Shown in pieces: positions 52,851 to 62,098 of a stretch of DNA of 64,000 nt. The notes under the pieces were generated by a model that saw only the letters and a list, made by a program, of their open reading frames with translations, was not told the DNA's origin and did no database searches. The DNA is taken from assembly GCA_037355855.1 (NCBI GenBank), contig CM074761.1, forward strand, positions 4,421,346-4,485,345, in the 5' to 3' direction. This stretch comes from Pseudo-nitzschia pungens. Lineage: Eukaryota > Bacillariophyta > Bacillariophyceae > Bacillariales > Bacillariaceae. A program made the position numbers and the translations under genes. Each line of letters begins with the position of its first letter. Within the stretch, counting starts at the first letter, position 1.

Positions 52851-54458
52851 TTAACTCTGATCGTCAGTTCTTACGTTTAATCCAAACTTATCGATTGCCT
52901 GTTGATATTCTTGTTTGTATTGCTTGATATCTTCATCCCTTACACCCAGAATGAGGTTCCGGAACTTCCGGAACAACCCTCCCTGTAGAGGCTTGGTGAA
53001 GTAATCTGCGATCATCTCCTTGGTGGGGCAATATTGTACCTTGATCTCTTTTCGGTTGATTTTGTCAGTGATAAAGAAATATCGGATGTTAATATGCTTG
53101 GATCCTTTACCACATGACATCCTGCCATTCTTCTCGAGCAATATTGCTGCCTCGTTATCCTGATATAAAATGTCTTCTCCGCTGTTCCCTCCTTGGGCTA
53201 TACGGAAGTACCGAAACCATATGTGTTTTGGTAGCTTTTCACCAACCGACACGATCTCTGTCTCAGTTGAGCTCACTGTATTCAGTTTGGTCTTCGTGGA
53301 GGATGCATATAATGTTCCTCTCCCTCCGGTTGCCATAACTCCTACGTGCCCGCGCATGTCCCCATGTACCGCATGAGCACCATCAATGTATAGGGAGATC
53401 TCTTTCCCGTTGTATCGCAGAATTAATGGCATATGTCTTGTCTCCTGCAAATATTTCATCAAATGTCCCAGCTTCTTGTAATCATGTTCATCCGGTTCAC
53501 GCACCCGTGTACACAGGAAAGCCACCGCTGTTTGCAAATCGGGTCGAGCTCTCTTCCCTAAATATAGCGCTCTCGCTGTCATGGTATGGAAGTAATCCCT
53601 TGCATCAGCGTCTAATTTCTTGGTATCATCAGTTCCATCCGATGTATGGAATAAATAATCGGGGGCTGCTGTCATCCTTGTTCCGATCATATCGACGGCG
53701 AGGTCATTGATCATCTTCTGCACGTAATCATACATTGTTATCTTCACCTCCTTTGGTGTTGTGAAGTCAATTGTCATTCCCAGGTACTCGTGGATCTTTC
53801 CACGGGTGACTGTCATTGGATCTGTCTTTCCATAGATTCCCCGGAGTCTTTCAATCATTCCGGTTACTTCCTTTGGATTGACGTGGCTTATCTTCATATC
53901 GTCGACATGAAATGCCACAGTCATTTGTTTGTTGTCAATATCTTTGTTCCAGACGCAATGGTCATACGGGTTCATTTCAAACCCCCATTCGGATAGGTGC
54001 CCTATCAGCTTCTTATAGGAGAGCAACGCTGCATTCAGAGTCCCATAAATCGCTTTACTGCATTTGACAAATATCACCGGACGTCCTCGGACAATCTGAA
54101 GATGCTTTTCCCACCGTCCCTTGTCCAGATCAACTAAGGCTGTTGCCAACTCTCCATCCACTCTCAATATGAGGCGTCCCTCCATTGGCGTCTGTAAGAA
54201 ATGTCCCGGTAAATCCAGTGTGGCCACCTCGCGTCCTTCGTACGCATCTAACATCAATAGATAGAACAGTTCTTCGGTTGAGACCGTTGGTGATTTCGTG
54301 TCTTCCTTTTGCATCCATATCCGTTGTTTCCTCCCATCAGCGCATGCTCGACCCTTTATGGATCCATCTCTCTTCTGAGTGAGAAAGAGGAGGATTGGCA
54401 ATGCTAACTGCTTGTCTTTATTAGTCAGGGTGGAATACTCTATTTCTTCGTTTTTATT
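52851..54458 (-). CDS. copia reverse transcriptase / RNase H
   Basis: An open frame of about 535 codons following, in the same frame, the TAA that ends the gag-PR-INT ORF. No ATG stands at its start, so it needs readthrough, reinitiation or a separate RNA. The RT_2 domain begins near 'ALPILLFLTQKRDGSIKGRA' (palm/finger Lys-Arg motif), continues with 'VATLDLPGHFLQTPMEG' (first catalytic Asp region), 'KAIYGTLNAALLSYKKL' and 'VAFHVDDMKIS' (the catalytic DD in the YVDD position, here HVDD). RNase H motifs are 'SLYIDGAHAVHGDMRGH', 'SSTETEIVSVGE', 'LYQDNEAAILLEKNGR' and 'KHINIRYFFITDKI'. No internal stop or frameshift is seen. Confidence 0.9.
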   Translation of the reverse strand, partial: NKNEEIEYSTLTNKDKQLALPILLFLTQKRDGSIKGRACADGRKQRIWMQKEDTKSPTVSTEELFYLLMLDAYEGREVATLDLPGHFLQTPMEGRLILRVDGELATALVDLDKGRWEKHLQIVRGRPVIFVKCSKAIYGTLNAALLSYKKLIGHLSEWGFEMNPYDHCVWNKDIDNKQMTVAFHVDDMKISHVNPKEVTGMIERLRGIYGKTDPMTVTRGKIHEYLGMTIDFTTPKEVKITMYDYVQKMINDLAVDMIGTRMTAAPDYLFHTSDGTDDTKKLDADARDYFHTMTARALYLGKRARPDLQTAVAFLCTRVREPDEHDYKKLGHLMKYLQETRHMPLILRYNGKEISLYIDGAHAVHGDMRGHVGVMATGGRGTLYASSTKTKLNTVSSTETEIVSVGEKLPKHIWFRYFRIAQGGNSGEDILYQDNEAAILLEKNGRMSCGKGSKHINIRYFFITDKINRKEIKVQYCPTKEMIADYFTKPLQGGLFRKFRNLILGVRDEDIKQYKQEYQQAIDKFGLNVRTDDQS

Positions 54459-54470
54459 TTAATATCTTGT
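54451..54470 (-). repeat. 20-bp internal copy of the LTR/internal junction sequence
   Basis: ACAAGATATTAAAATAAAAA on the minus strand. The identical 20-mer lies at 58047-58066, where its first six bases are the LTR end and the rest the first 14 bases of the internal region. The internal copy contains the TAA that ends ORF1. Confidence 0.9.
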
Positions 54471-57400
54471 TTCTTTGGTGGTTGCTTCTTGTCCCTCCTT
54501 TCCGAATTTCTTAAGACCGGCCTTCAGTCCATACTGCGTCATTAAATGGTGACTCACTTTATCGTGACATCTTTCTGAAGCTTGGTGAAGGAAACACATT
54601 GCCCGATTGTAATTGCATTGTTCGATTCCTGATTGAAGGACTTGCACATGCACAAAGGCATCTTCGAATCCACGGTAGACAGGCCGGCTTGTTGTTCGCT
54701 CCGACCTGCGTAATTCCTTGACGCTGTCGTCGTCAGTTATCTCGGATTCCTCTTGTTCTTCGTCATCGGTATTTACTTCGTTTTCGTCATCCGATTGTGC
54801 CATGAATTCAATCTCCTCATCCTGATTGTCAATTATGGCCTGTTCATCTAATTCATCATTCTCATGTTGGTCCACTCCTGTATTTTCGGAGTTTATCTCC
54901 TCGCTGGTCTCTGCCACTCCTGTGCTTTCGACGTCGTCGTTGACACTGTCCTGGTCGATATCAGCATCGCTTGTAGTCGATTCATCATCCTCCATTTCTG
55001 TTTCGTGGTTATCTGTTGTTAATTCCACATCATCCGGTTGGGTAGCGTTTGAGGTGTCATCCCCAAAAATAAGCCCGTTGGGGCTCTGTTTAGCCATTGT
55101 CTCTACTTGGACAATTACTTCATCTGGCATTGGCAGGATGGTGAAGTCAGATTTGTCCCGTTCTACCTTCCTTCCGGTTAATAGGCTCATGAATGTCATA
55201 CCACCTTGCATGTTATTCATTGGTCCCATTGCAATTGCCCCGAACGTTCGCTCCCGCATAGTGTTATCTGTCCCCCTCCGGACCTGCGCGTATGCCCCAA
55301 ATGGCACTCTGCAGTGTAACCTGTAGTCCAATTTTCTCCCTGTGACTATGGTCATTGGTGACAGGATCTTAGATACTCCCTTCTCCCATGGGGTTCCATT
55401 CATATAGAACAAGACTCCAGTGATCAATCCGATGACCATTCTGCTGGGGATCCTGCCGAAAGGTGTATTACTTAAGGCGCTCCGGGCTCGCTCCTTTATT
55501 ACTCGAATGTATCGTTCCACTTCAGGTACGTGTTCATCTTGGGCTGCAATATTCATGAGTATCTCAAGCTCGGCAACCTCATTATCAAGGCATTCAAACT
55601 GTTTATCCGCCAGTATTAATCCAATCTTGAATCCTCGCTTCTTATAGAACTTATCAAGGTCGGTCAACACCGAGTACATGATCTCCTCTGTCATCTTTTG
55701 TAGGGGTGTGGCTGTCCCGTAGTGGATGTGCTTGGATATTGTCACAAGGAATGGTATCGTGTTAACATGCATGATGTCCAACGATAGGGTGATATCCTGA
55801 TAGTGATCCATGACTTGGCGTGGGACCGGTACAAGATGTCCCTCAACCTCCTTCCGTTTCTGTCGGATTGTTTTACCCTGTAGACCGGATATACTTGGTC
55901 CCAGGATGGCCCTGGTGATAGTGATGTCCCGCGGATTGAATGGGTTATTAAGTAGTGACCCATATTTGGTGATTCGCATCATATCTGCATCACTCCAGTT
56001 AGTGATATTCTGTAGTAGTCGAACCTTGTTTGCTCGCTCGTTGTCTCGCTTTGAATATTTGGCCTTGTTCCCTTGTACTGTATCCACTGCGATGGCTTCG
56101 ATGTCTACTTCGGCGAATGATTCGGCTGCCTGTTTAGCGATGGCTGTGCTGCTGTCCCAGTAGTACAATCCTTTTTGGGAAGGCACAAACTTTCTCTTCT
56201 CGCCATTTTTGTTCGTTACGTTGAATGCATCCTCAATGGCATTGTTATACTCAACTGTGTACCCGGGCATGTTGGTGACAATATGGAACGATAGGATATT
56301 GGCGATCCCTTTGGGGTAATAATATACCTCGCCAAAGCCTGGTAGATCCCCTATCATTGTAATGATTGCCTTGCCCGCGTTCGTGTATAGGTGTAATGCC
56401 TTGTCGGCTTTTCTGATGTTTTGTAGGAATCTCTTATTATAAAACACATTAACACTGGAACAGTTGTCAATGAGTATCCATCTCGGGTTCAGTCGATGCT
56501 TGCATTGATTAAATGCGTGCTTATTCTTGCCTCGGAGATCTTCGACCAGTATCTTGTCTTCGGGTTCGGCATTCATATAGAATCCAATACCATAATCGTC
56601 TCCGTCCAGTTCCAATTCCCAATCATTGTATTCACTTTGTTCGTCTGCTGCGTCACTGCTATCAGTTTCTTGAAGGTGTTGGTCGCCGCTGTCGACGCTC
56701 TCCCCTTCTTCTCGTAGGCGTCTCCGTTCTGCCCTTGTCGGCGCACCATTCTCTTTGGTTTTGTGTGGACAATCGTAAGCCATACACTCGTTCTTTCTTC
56801 CGCAATTATAACAATAATATTCCTCTTTCTGTTTTCGCTTGCTGGATGAGTCCTCCACAGGGCCGCTGTCCACGAGAAATTGGTGTCCAGAGAAGCGTGT
56901 CTTGTTATAGTTGTTCACGTTCCGGATTTGGTATAATCTTGGATTGAATTTGTAGTCCTCTAATGCAGTGTGGGCCGCAGTGACTGTCTTTGGATATTCA
57001 TCGCGTCCTTTAGCCATTGCATTATGGCATTCCTGTTTGTATACCCCATATTTGTTGTCATTGGAGTTCATGAAGAAGATGATTGCGAGAGCTCTGTCTC
57101 TCGCCTGTTCGATAATCTCCTTCGGGATTTCGGCACTCCTGTGTTCAGGGGTTGGTTCCTCTTGCTTGGTTGTGGTTTCTCCTTCCTTGGTTGTTTCGGT
57201 TTTGATTATTGGAGGTGGTTCCATAATTGTTTCCGATCTCTGTAGGCCAGCTTCCATCATCGCATCTTCCACATCCTCACTTTCGTAGAATAATGCTCCA
57301 TTTTTCTCTGCCACATTTACCAGTGCCTGGAACTTTTCTAGGTATTCACCCAGATCCATGTCGTCCGTTTGTCTCAAGTTGTACACCTTTTTTCTTGATA

Positions 57401-58004
57401 TAAAGCGTTGCACCCTTCTGTTTCTTGATAGGTCCCCTTGTTCACATACTGTTTCGATGATTGATAGTAGATCAATTACGGACTTGTTGAGCTGGGCGTC
57501 CTCGTATCCTGGGACTGCTCTCATTTTGTTCTGCATGATGGGATCACATTGTCCCCATAGAACTGCATATAGCTTGGATAGGTTCTTTTTAGTCTTCACC
57601 ATAAGGTCCTTGTATGCTTTTCGATCGGTTTTGTAATCATCCCTTGCGAACTCTTTTTCAGTATCATCCATACTTGCCATTTCCGTTGCAGTTGGTGGGG
57701 ATGGTTCATCCATGGTAATAATGGTCAGTTTTCCTTGCTCCAAACTAGTTTCTTCATCACCGCCATACGTCCTGGACGCATAGCTGATAAATTCCTGCTT
57801 TGCCCGGATCCACTTTTTGTCATGTAATTGGTGGTATATGAAAACATGATCCTTGAGCGCAGCTGTCTTCCCTTTGAAGGACGTTGTTGTGGTATTCGAC
57901 CCCACTTTTCCTTTCTTCTTTGGGCTTTTCTTCTTTGTCTTACTGGACTTGTCGTCCTCGTCGATCTCTTGTGTGATCTTTGTTTCTTCTTTCTCTATCG
58001 TCAT
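54459..58004 (-). CDS. copia Gag-protease-integrase polyprotein
   Basis: About 1181 residues from the first ATG. The Gag region is basic at the start ('KKKSPKKKGKVGSN') and helical up to a zinc-knuckle-like motif 'YYCYNCGRKNECMAYDCPHK', which is C-x2-C-x5-C-x4-C rather than the usual CCHC. The protease shows 'WILIDNCSSVNVF', with Asp in the active-site position but DNCS instead of D-S/T-G, as is common in diatom copia elements. The integrase core has 'LSLDIMHVNTIPFL' (D), 'LILADKQFECLDNE' (D) and 'EVERYIRVIKERARS' (E). A clear N-terminal HHCC zinc finger is not visible. The last third is an acidic, Glu/Asp-rich linker before 'GLKAGLKKFGKEGQEATTKE', which in related elements runs on into RT, but here ends at TAA inside a 20-bp repeat. 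Confidence 0.92.
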   Translation of the reverse strand: MTIEKEETKITQEIDEDDKSSKTKKKSPKKKGKVGSNTTTTSFKGKTAALKDHVFIYHQLHDKKWIRAKQEFISYASRTYGGDEETSLEQGKLTIITMDEPSPPTATEMASMDDTEKEFARDDYKTDRKAYKDLMVKTKKNLSKLYAVLWGQCDPIMQNKMRAVPGYEDAQLNKSVIDLLSIIETVCEQGDLSRNRRVQRFISRKKVYNLRQTDDMDLGEYLEKFQALVNVAEKNGALFYESEDVEDAMMEAGLQRSETIMEPPPIIKTETTKEGETTTKQEEPTPEHRSAEIPKEIIEQARDRALAIIFFMNSNDNKYGVYKQECHNAMAKGRDEYPKTVTAAHTALEDYKFNPRLYQIRNVNNYNKTRFSGHQFLVDSGPVEDSSSKRKQKEEYYCYNCGRKNECMAYDCPHKTKENGAPTRAERRRLREEGESVDSGDQHLQETDSSDAADEQSEYNDWELELDGDDYGIGFYMNAEPEDKILVEDLRGKNKHAFNQCKHRLNPRWILIDNCSSVNVFYNKRFLQNIRKADKALHLYTNAGKAIITMIGDLPGFGEVYYYPKGIANILSFHIVTNMPGYTVEYNNAIEDAFNVTNKNGEKRKFVPSQKGLYYWDSSTAIAKQAAESFAEVDIEAIAVDTVQGNKAKYSKRDNERANKVRLLQNITNWSDADMMRITKYGSLLNNPFNPRDITITRAILGPSISGLQGKTIRQKRKEVEGHLVPVPRQVMDHYQDITLSLDIMHVNTIPFLVTISKHIHYGTATPLQKMTEEIMYSVLTDLDKFYKKRGFKIGLILADKQFECLDNEVAELEILMNIAAQDEHVPEVERYIRVIKERARSALSNTPFGRIPSRMVIGLITGVLFYMNGTPWEKGVSKILSPMTIVTGRKLDYRLHCRVPFGAYAQVRRGTDNTMRERTFGAIAMGPMNNMQGGMTFMSLLTGRKVERDKSDFTILPMPDEVIVQVETMAKQSPNGLIFGDDTSNATQPDDVELTTDNHETEMEDDESTTSDADIDQDSVNDDVESTGVAETSEEINSENTGVDQHENDELDEQAIIDNQDEEIEFMAQSDDENEVNTDDEEQEESEITDDDSVKELRRSERTTSRPVYRGFEDAFVHVQVLQSGIEQCNYNRAMCFLHQASERCHDKVSHHLMTQYGLKAGLKKFGKEGQEATTKETRY

Positions 58005-58046
58005 GGTCTTGTCAACTATCCGATAGCCATCAGTTGTATTTCCCAC

Positions 58047-58066
58047 TTTTTATTTTAATATCTTGT
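58047..58066 (-). repeat. 20-bp LTR/internal junction sequence (PBS position)
   Basis: Spans the last six bases of the 5' LTR and the first 14 internal bases, where the primer-binding site is expected. Exact duplicate at 54451-54470. Confidence 0.9.
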
Positions 58067-58267
58067 AAATTTCACGTAAACAAGCCTACAATCGGTGTAA
58101 CATAAAACTCAATGTACTAATTGTATTAAAATAAAAAGTGAATGAATGGCTCACATGCCATTTTAATCATAATTGTCCATAAATTTCCTCGATTGTGATG
58201 CTTCTTCATAAACGTCATTTCTTGTTTCAACGTTCATTTTCACCTTATCCTTAATATTTTTCCAACA
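58061..58267 (-). repeat. 5' LTR of the copia element
   Basis: A 207-bp LTR, identical by eye to the left copy. Internal sequence directly after it is AT-rich (TATTAAAATAAAAAG) and does not start with TGG, so a conventional tRNA 3'-end primer site is not visible. Confidence 0.93.
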
Positions 58268-58272
58268 TCTCG
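58268..58272 (+). repeat. target-site duplication of copia element (right copy)
   Basis: TCTCG, identical to 52626-52630. Confidence 0.85.
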
Positions 58273-58552
58273 ACCGAGATGACGGAGAGATATATCCACC
58301 ATCCTCTGTGCCATTATTTTAAAAATAACACACCCAATCGGACGGTAACCAAACAAAGATCGTAGAACTGTCGTGGATCTCGATTTCAAATCGTTAGACC
58401 AATATATCCGATCACGAAGAACCGTCGAGTCGTTGTTTGATGTACCTAGGACCTACACGTACCAAGAAATTCAGCAGCGGGATCTTTTCGTCAAAACCGC
58501 TTCTTTCTTTGGTTGCCGTGAGTGAAAGGCCCTCACCTTCATAAGTTTTAAC

Positions 58553-59440
58553 ATGATTCCGCCGGAAGACAATGAGGACCCTTATGAAACTTCATCGGCG
58601 TCTTCAGTAACGCATCAGCCCAGCAACTGCTCCAAAGAGGAATCTCGGGCGATGAAAGATGGCAACGATGCCGTGTTGCGACAGTTTGAAGTCAAGAAGA
58701 TCCAAATGGAGTATTCAAAAACACAAGTAGGCTACGGAAGCAAGTCTTTATCGAGTTTGAACATGACCACTGCTAATGTTGACTGGTCTGGTTTCTCTGC
58801 AGCAGCACACGATTATATTGGTAACACGTCCAATTCTAAAGCCCCAAGAAGACATTCTTTGCAGTCGCAATCCTTGGTGACAGAAAAGAACGAGCAGAAC
58901 GCCACGGACAATTCTAACAAAATAGAGAAGTTGAAAATTTCGAGGAGGCGACTGCTACAAGTAGCCAATAAAGATGGTTCTACCACGACACCTCCTTCCT
59001 CGTCTGAACTTCTCCCGAATCAATCTGCGTACTCAGAACAGTGCAAATCGAGAAGATCGACGTCCAGAAGGAACTTGATGTCAGATCTTTCCCTGTATTC
59101 TTCGGGAAACAGCACAGATAAGAAATTCCGGAGACGTAGATCTAGCGCACGAAATGAATCTAAGGAAACCCCTACCCCGCAATTGCAACAAATTTTGAAT
59201 CCGGAAACATCGTATTCATCGACTGATTGTGACACTACGATGGTAAAGACCCCTGCGCACACACCGAGCTCAACAAAGGGATCAGGGTCCATAGCGATTG
59301 CCTGTAGCCGGGGAATAGCTGCTTCATCCACCACCTTGGGGCTTGGCAGGAAAAAGTCTCTATCGAAAACAAAGAGCCGCAAAAGCTTCGAAAACTTGCT
59401 TGGATCTGAATTGAAGAAGCAGTCTTCTATAAAGTGGTGA
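58553..59440 (+). CDS. disordered Arg/Ser-rich protein, unknown
   Basis: Intronless, 295 residues. No known domain. The N-terminal 50 residues are acidic/polar, followed by 'DAVLRQFEVKKIQMEYSKTQ' and 'SGFSAAAHDYIGNTSNSK', the only parts that look partly ordered. The rest is rich in basophilic phosphosite motifs: 'APRRHSLQSQSL', 'SRRSTSRRNLMSDLSL', 'KFRRRRSSARNE', 'GRKKSLSKTKSRKSF'. It resembles in style the proteins at 38721-41397 and 47717-48865. The copia element ends 285 bp upstream of the ATG, so promoter sequence may have been split. The start is the first ATG in frame. Confidence 0.7.
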   Translation: MIPPEDNEDPYETSSASSVTHQPSNCSKEESRAMKDGNDAVLRQFEVKKIQMEYSKTQVGYGSKSLSSLNMTTANVDWSGFSAAAHDYIGNTSNSKAPRRHSLQSQSLVTEKNEQNATDNSNKIEKLKISRRRLLQVANKDGSTTTPPSSSELLPNQSAYSEQCKSRRSTSRRNLMSDLSLYSSGNSTDKKFRRRRSSARNESKETPTPQLQQILNPETSYSSTDCDTTMVKTPAHTPSSTKGSGSIAIACSRGIAASSTTLGLGRKKSLSKTKSRKSFENLLGSELKKQSSIKW

Positions 59441-60532
59441 ACAAGTCCTTACTGAGGCCGATCCAATTCCAACAATGGGTTCTCTCTTTGGGGTTGTTCT
59501 TTTCTTCACTACCCCGGAACAACAAGGACTCGACTACTTCGTGAATTTCGAATTGCGCACTGAAAGTACAGAATGAAATGTGGATAAGTTCATTTTGAAT
59601 AAGATGTTGAAAGTTCTCCACAGTAGAATATCTGCGTTTGTGTTCGGTCGCAACTTTTGATGAAAAAAGTGCCGTCTTCAAAAAGGAACAGAAAGCTATT
59701 TATACTGCCTTACTCATTGCGGCATACGTATGATCAACCAACTTTATGCGTCATGATTTGCCGCAGCTGGTTGTCGTGATAGTTGTGACTACGGGCAATA
59801 CTTCGTACTTGCCATAGGATTAGTGCAGCTAATGAATATTTATTCGTCTATGGAGAATCTCGCATTGCAAACGATCTCAAAGAACTAAAGGTTGTCTTTG
59901 GATGAAAGATGCAAACCATCATTAGGCACCCTTGGGACAGTTCATTGTGCTGGTCATCGCCTACCATCCAGCCACCGGTCCTGGTATCAAACCATTGCCA
60001 TATCATTTTCTTCCTCTGTTCGCAACGCAGTTCACTCACCTAGGGAATCCCGAAGGAGATCAACAAGGAGAAAGGAATGGATCTTTCATACCGGTAACTT
60101 GTGAAGCGAAGAAACCAAAAACACTGAGTTTTAGTCATGCTGCACGACTGGAAAATCGCGCCAAATCCGAACCATGTGGGTCTCAAAAAAATGCCAATGC
60201 CGCCATTGAACCATACGAACTACAGAACACAAAACGTAGGTGACTAGTCAGTTAACCTTACTTGTACTCGTAACCTTACTCGTAAATTATTCCATCAAAC
60301 CTTCCTCCAGATATTTTTTTCTTATCGTTCATCCCTCGTCTATCGTCTTCTCTCGTCGTTCGCCGATGCCACTCTCCTACACTAACTTGTAGTACGGTAC
60401 ACTCATCACCTGCCGATTGAATACTCGTGATCAATCATCGCTTTCTCAACGCATCTCACCCTCATGAACCAAAGTGTGCTCAGACCGAGCCACCACCGTC
60501 CAATCGAGTTGGAATTTTCCTGATAGTAAACG
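59441..60532. other. intergenic, no supported gene
   Basis: A 1.09-kb gap. An open frame at about 59932-60243 has no ATG and no recognisable similarity. It contains CATACCGGTAACTTG at about 60089 and GTTAACCTTACTTGTACTCG at about 60252. Confidence 0.5.
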
Positions 60533-61216
60533 ATGGCAAGGTTTCTTCCACACATCTACCTCTACCAGCAATGCTCAGCGCTACGAAGCAGGTTCACTTC
60601 GATCCGTAGTCGAGATAGCTTTGTAAGAACTTTTCAGGCAGGCGGAAGTAGTAGTGAGAAGGAAAATTCTGACAGCAAAAATGAATTTCCTCGAATTCGC
60701 GCTGAGAACCCATTCGAAATCCTTGGCGTGTCGAAATCAGCGACCTATGCCGAAGTAAAACAAAGATTCTTGGAATTGGCCCTGAAACATCATCCGGACC
60801 ACGCAAACGATAGCGAGGGTTCTAGAAAGAATATGAAGTCCAACGAATTCATCAGATTTCGACAGGCCTTTGAGAGACTGAAAGAAGACCTAGATGGAAG
60901 TACAACGGTAGTAGAAAAGGGAGCACCACCATGGACCGATGAAGAGTTCAGGGCATGGTACTACGAAGAAACGGGACACAAGGACTTGCAATTCCGAATG
61001 GATATGAAAACTCGAAAGGAAGTGATTGATACGTACAATCAACAAGCCCAAGGTGGTCTTGATCGAGGTGGTATGTGGGAAATGGCACGAAGGATGGCTG
61101 AAGAAGACGCGTTCTTGAAGGAAAATAAAAATAAAATAAAGAGATCGATTGGCCTCCCTGACGCCGAAAATCATACAAAATCAACTGTACAGCGAAGGAG
61201 AAGGAAGAAGAAATGA
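60533..61216 (+). CDS. J-domain (DnaJ-like) protein, probably mitochondrial
   Basis: Intronless, 227 residues. J domains stimulate Hsp70 ATPase through the HPD tripeptide. The N-terminus 'MARFLPHIYLYQQCSALRSR' with further Arg/Ser and no acidic residues looks like a mitochondrial presequence. The J domain spans about residues 59-115: 'NPFEILGVSKSATYAEVKQR', 'LALKHHPDHANDSEG' (HPD present) and 'FIRFRQAFERLKED'. Downstream is a conserved-looking segment 'PPWTDEEFRAWYYEETGHKD' and a helical stretch 'GGMWEMARRMAEEDAFLKEN', then a basic tail 'QRRRRKKK'. The same downstream plan (acidic 'EF', Tyr, 'TG', then an 'AR.. E.. F' helix) recurs in the next gene, so the two are probably related. Confidence 0.88.
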   Translation: MARFLPHIYLYQQCSALRSRFTSIRSRDSFVRTFQAGGSSSEKENSDSKNEFPRIRAENPFEILGVSKSATYAEVKQRFLELALKHHPDHANDSEGSRKNMKSNEFIRFRQAFERLKEDLDGSTTVVEKGAPPWTDEEFRAWYYEETGHKDLQFRMDMKTRKEVIDTYNQQAQGGLDRGGMWEMARRMAEEDAFLKENKNKIKRSIGLPDAENHTKSTVQRRRRKKK

Positions 61217-62098
61217 ACTATGCGACTTCTAAACATTTTTCTTCTCGTTCATCATGCCAATACGCTCGGATTAAGGTTGTTTTTGTCTGCAAGTTAATGA
61301 ATGCTTATGAATGATTGGTTAAAATGCTTGGAGTTGATTTGTATACTAACTTGATGGCAATGTTGAATTACCACGTTGTTTTGACCATATCAGAGAGTGT
61401 GCCTTCTGTGTTGGAAGGTCATTGAGTACTAACAAAAGAACGAAGTATTGCTTACTATTGATTTGATAGTAAGTTTCTCAATGCGAAGAATTCATCTGAT
61501 CACCAAAATACGTTTCTTCTGAATGAATAATCATATCCAAATACTGACGGATGTTCTAAGTTTTCTGCGAACAAAAAGATCTGATTAGAAAGGATTCAAT
61601 CTTTGAATATTACTACGTAGAGTACGAAGTATTTCTTTACTGATGATTCGGTAGTCATGAGAATCAGTTGGAGCAAGTACTCTTACTTGGTCGTATTCAA
61701 ATACTGTGTATCCGGTAAGGTTACTTGTAGTCCTAGTGTTTTGACTTCTCAACAAAGGACTTCGGTACGGTAATTCTGTTGTTTGAAAACAACTGTGATG
61801 ACAGTCAATCATCAACAAAAGAATAAAAAAATGAGTAAGGTTACGTGTAATGAGAGATGAAAAAAATAGTATTGTCAGGAAGAAATTTTTGGCGCGGTGC
61901 AATTATTTTTTTCCATCACGAACTTTCATTCCTTCACTTTTGATTGAAAACAGAAAACAATGAATACAGTAAGGTTTACTTCATGTTTGATTCAATAATT
62001 GTTACTTGTACGTGCGTCGAGGGGTTTCTGTTTCGATGATGCCAACTGTGATTTACGTGGGAAACATCCGACTGAATTCGCACATCACTGCTTGAAAC
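61217..62098. other. intergenic between the two J-domain genes
   Basis: An 882-bp AT-rich gap with GTAAGGTTACTTG (about 61715), GAGTAAGGTTACGTG (about 61835), CAGTAAGGTTTAC (about 61967) and TACGAAGTATT (about 61624). No gene seen. Confidence 0.6.

Larger units (their letters stand above)
52631..58267 (-). mobile_element. Ty1/copia LTR retrotransposon (diatom CoDi-like)
   Basis: A 5637-bp element on the minus strand with two 207-bp LTRs that appear identical by eye, and a 5-bp target duplication TCTCG. In element orientation the LTR starts TGTTGG and ends ACAAGA. Domain order is gag, protease, integrase, then RT and RNase H, which defines Ty1/copia. The coding part is two ORFs in the same frame, separated by one TAA codon. 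Identical LTRs and long open frames suggest a recent insertion. It lies 285 bp upstream of the ATG of the Arg/Ser-rich gene at 58553, in opposite orientation. Confidence 0.95.

Noticed and set aside
59932..60243. 103-codon open frame between the Arg/Ser-rich and J-domain genes
   Set aside because: No ATG, no similarity, and an overlapping open frame on the other strand of equal quality.
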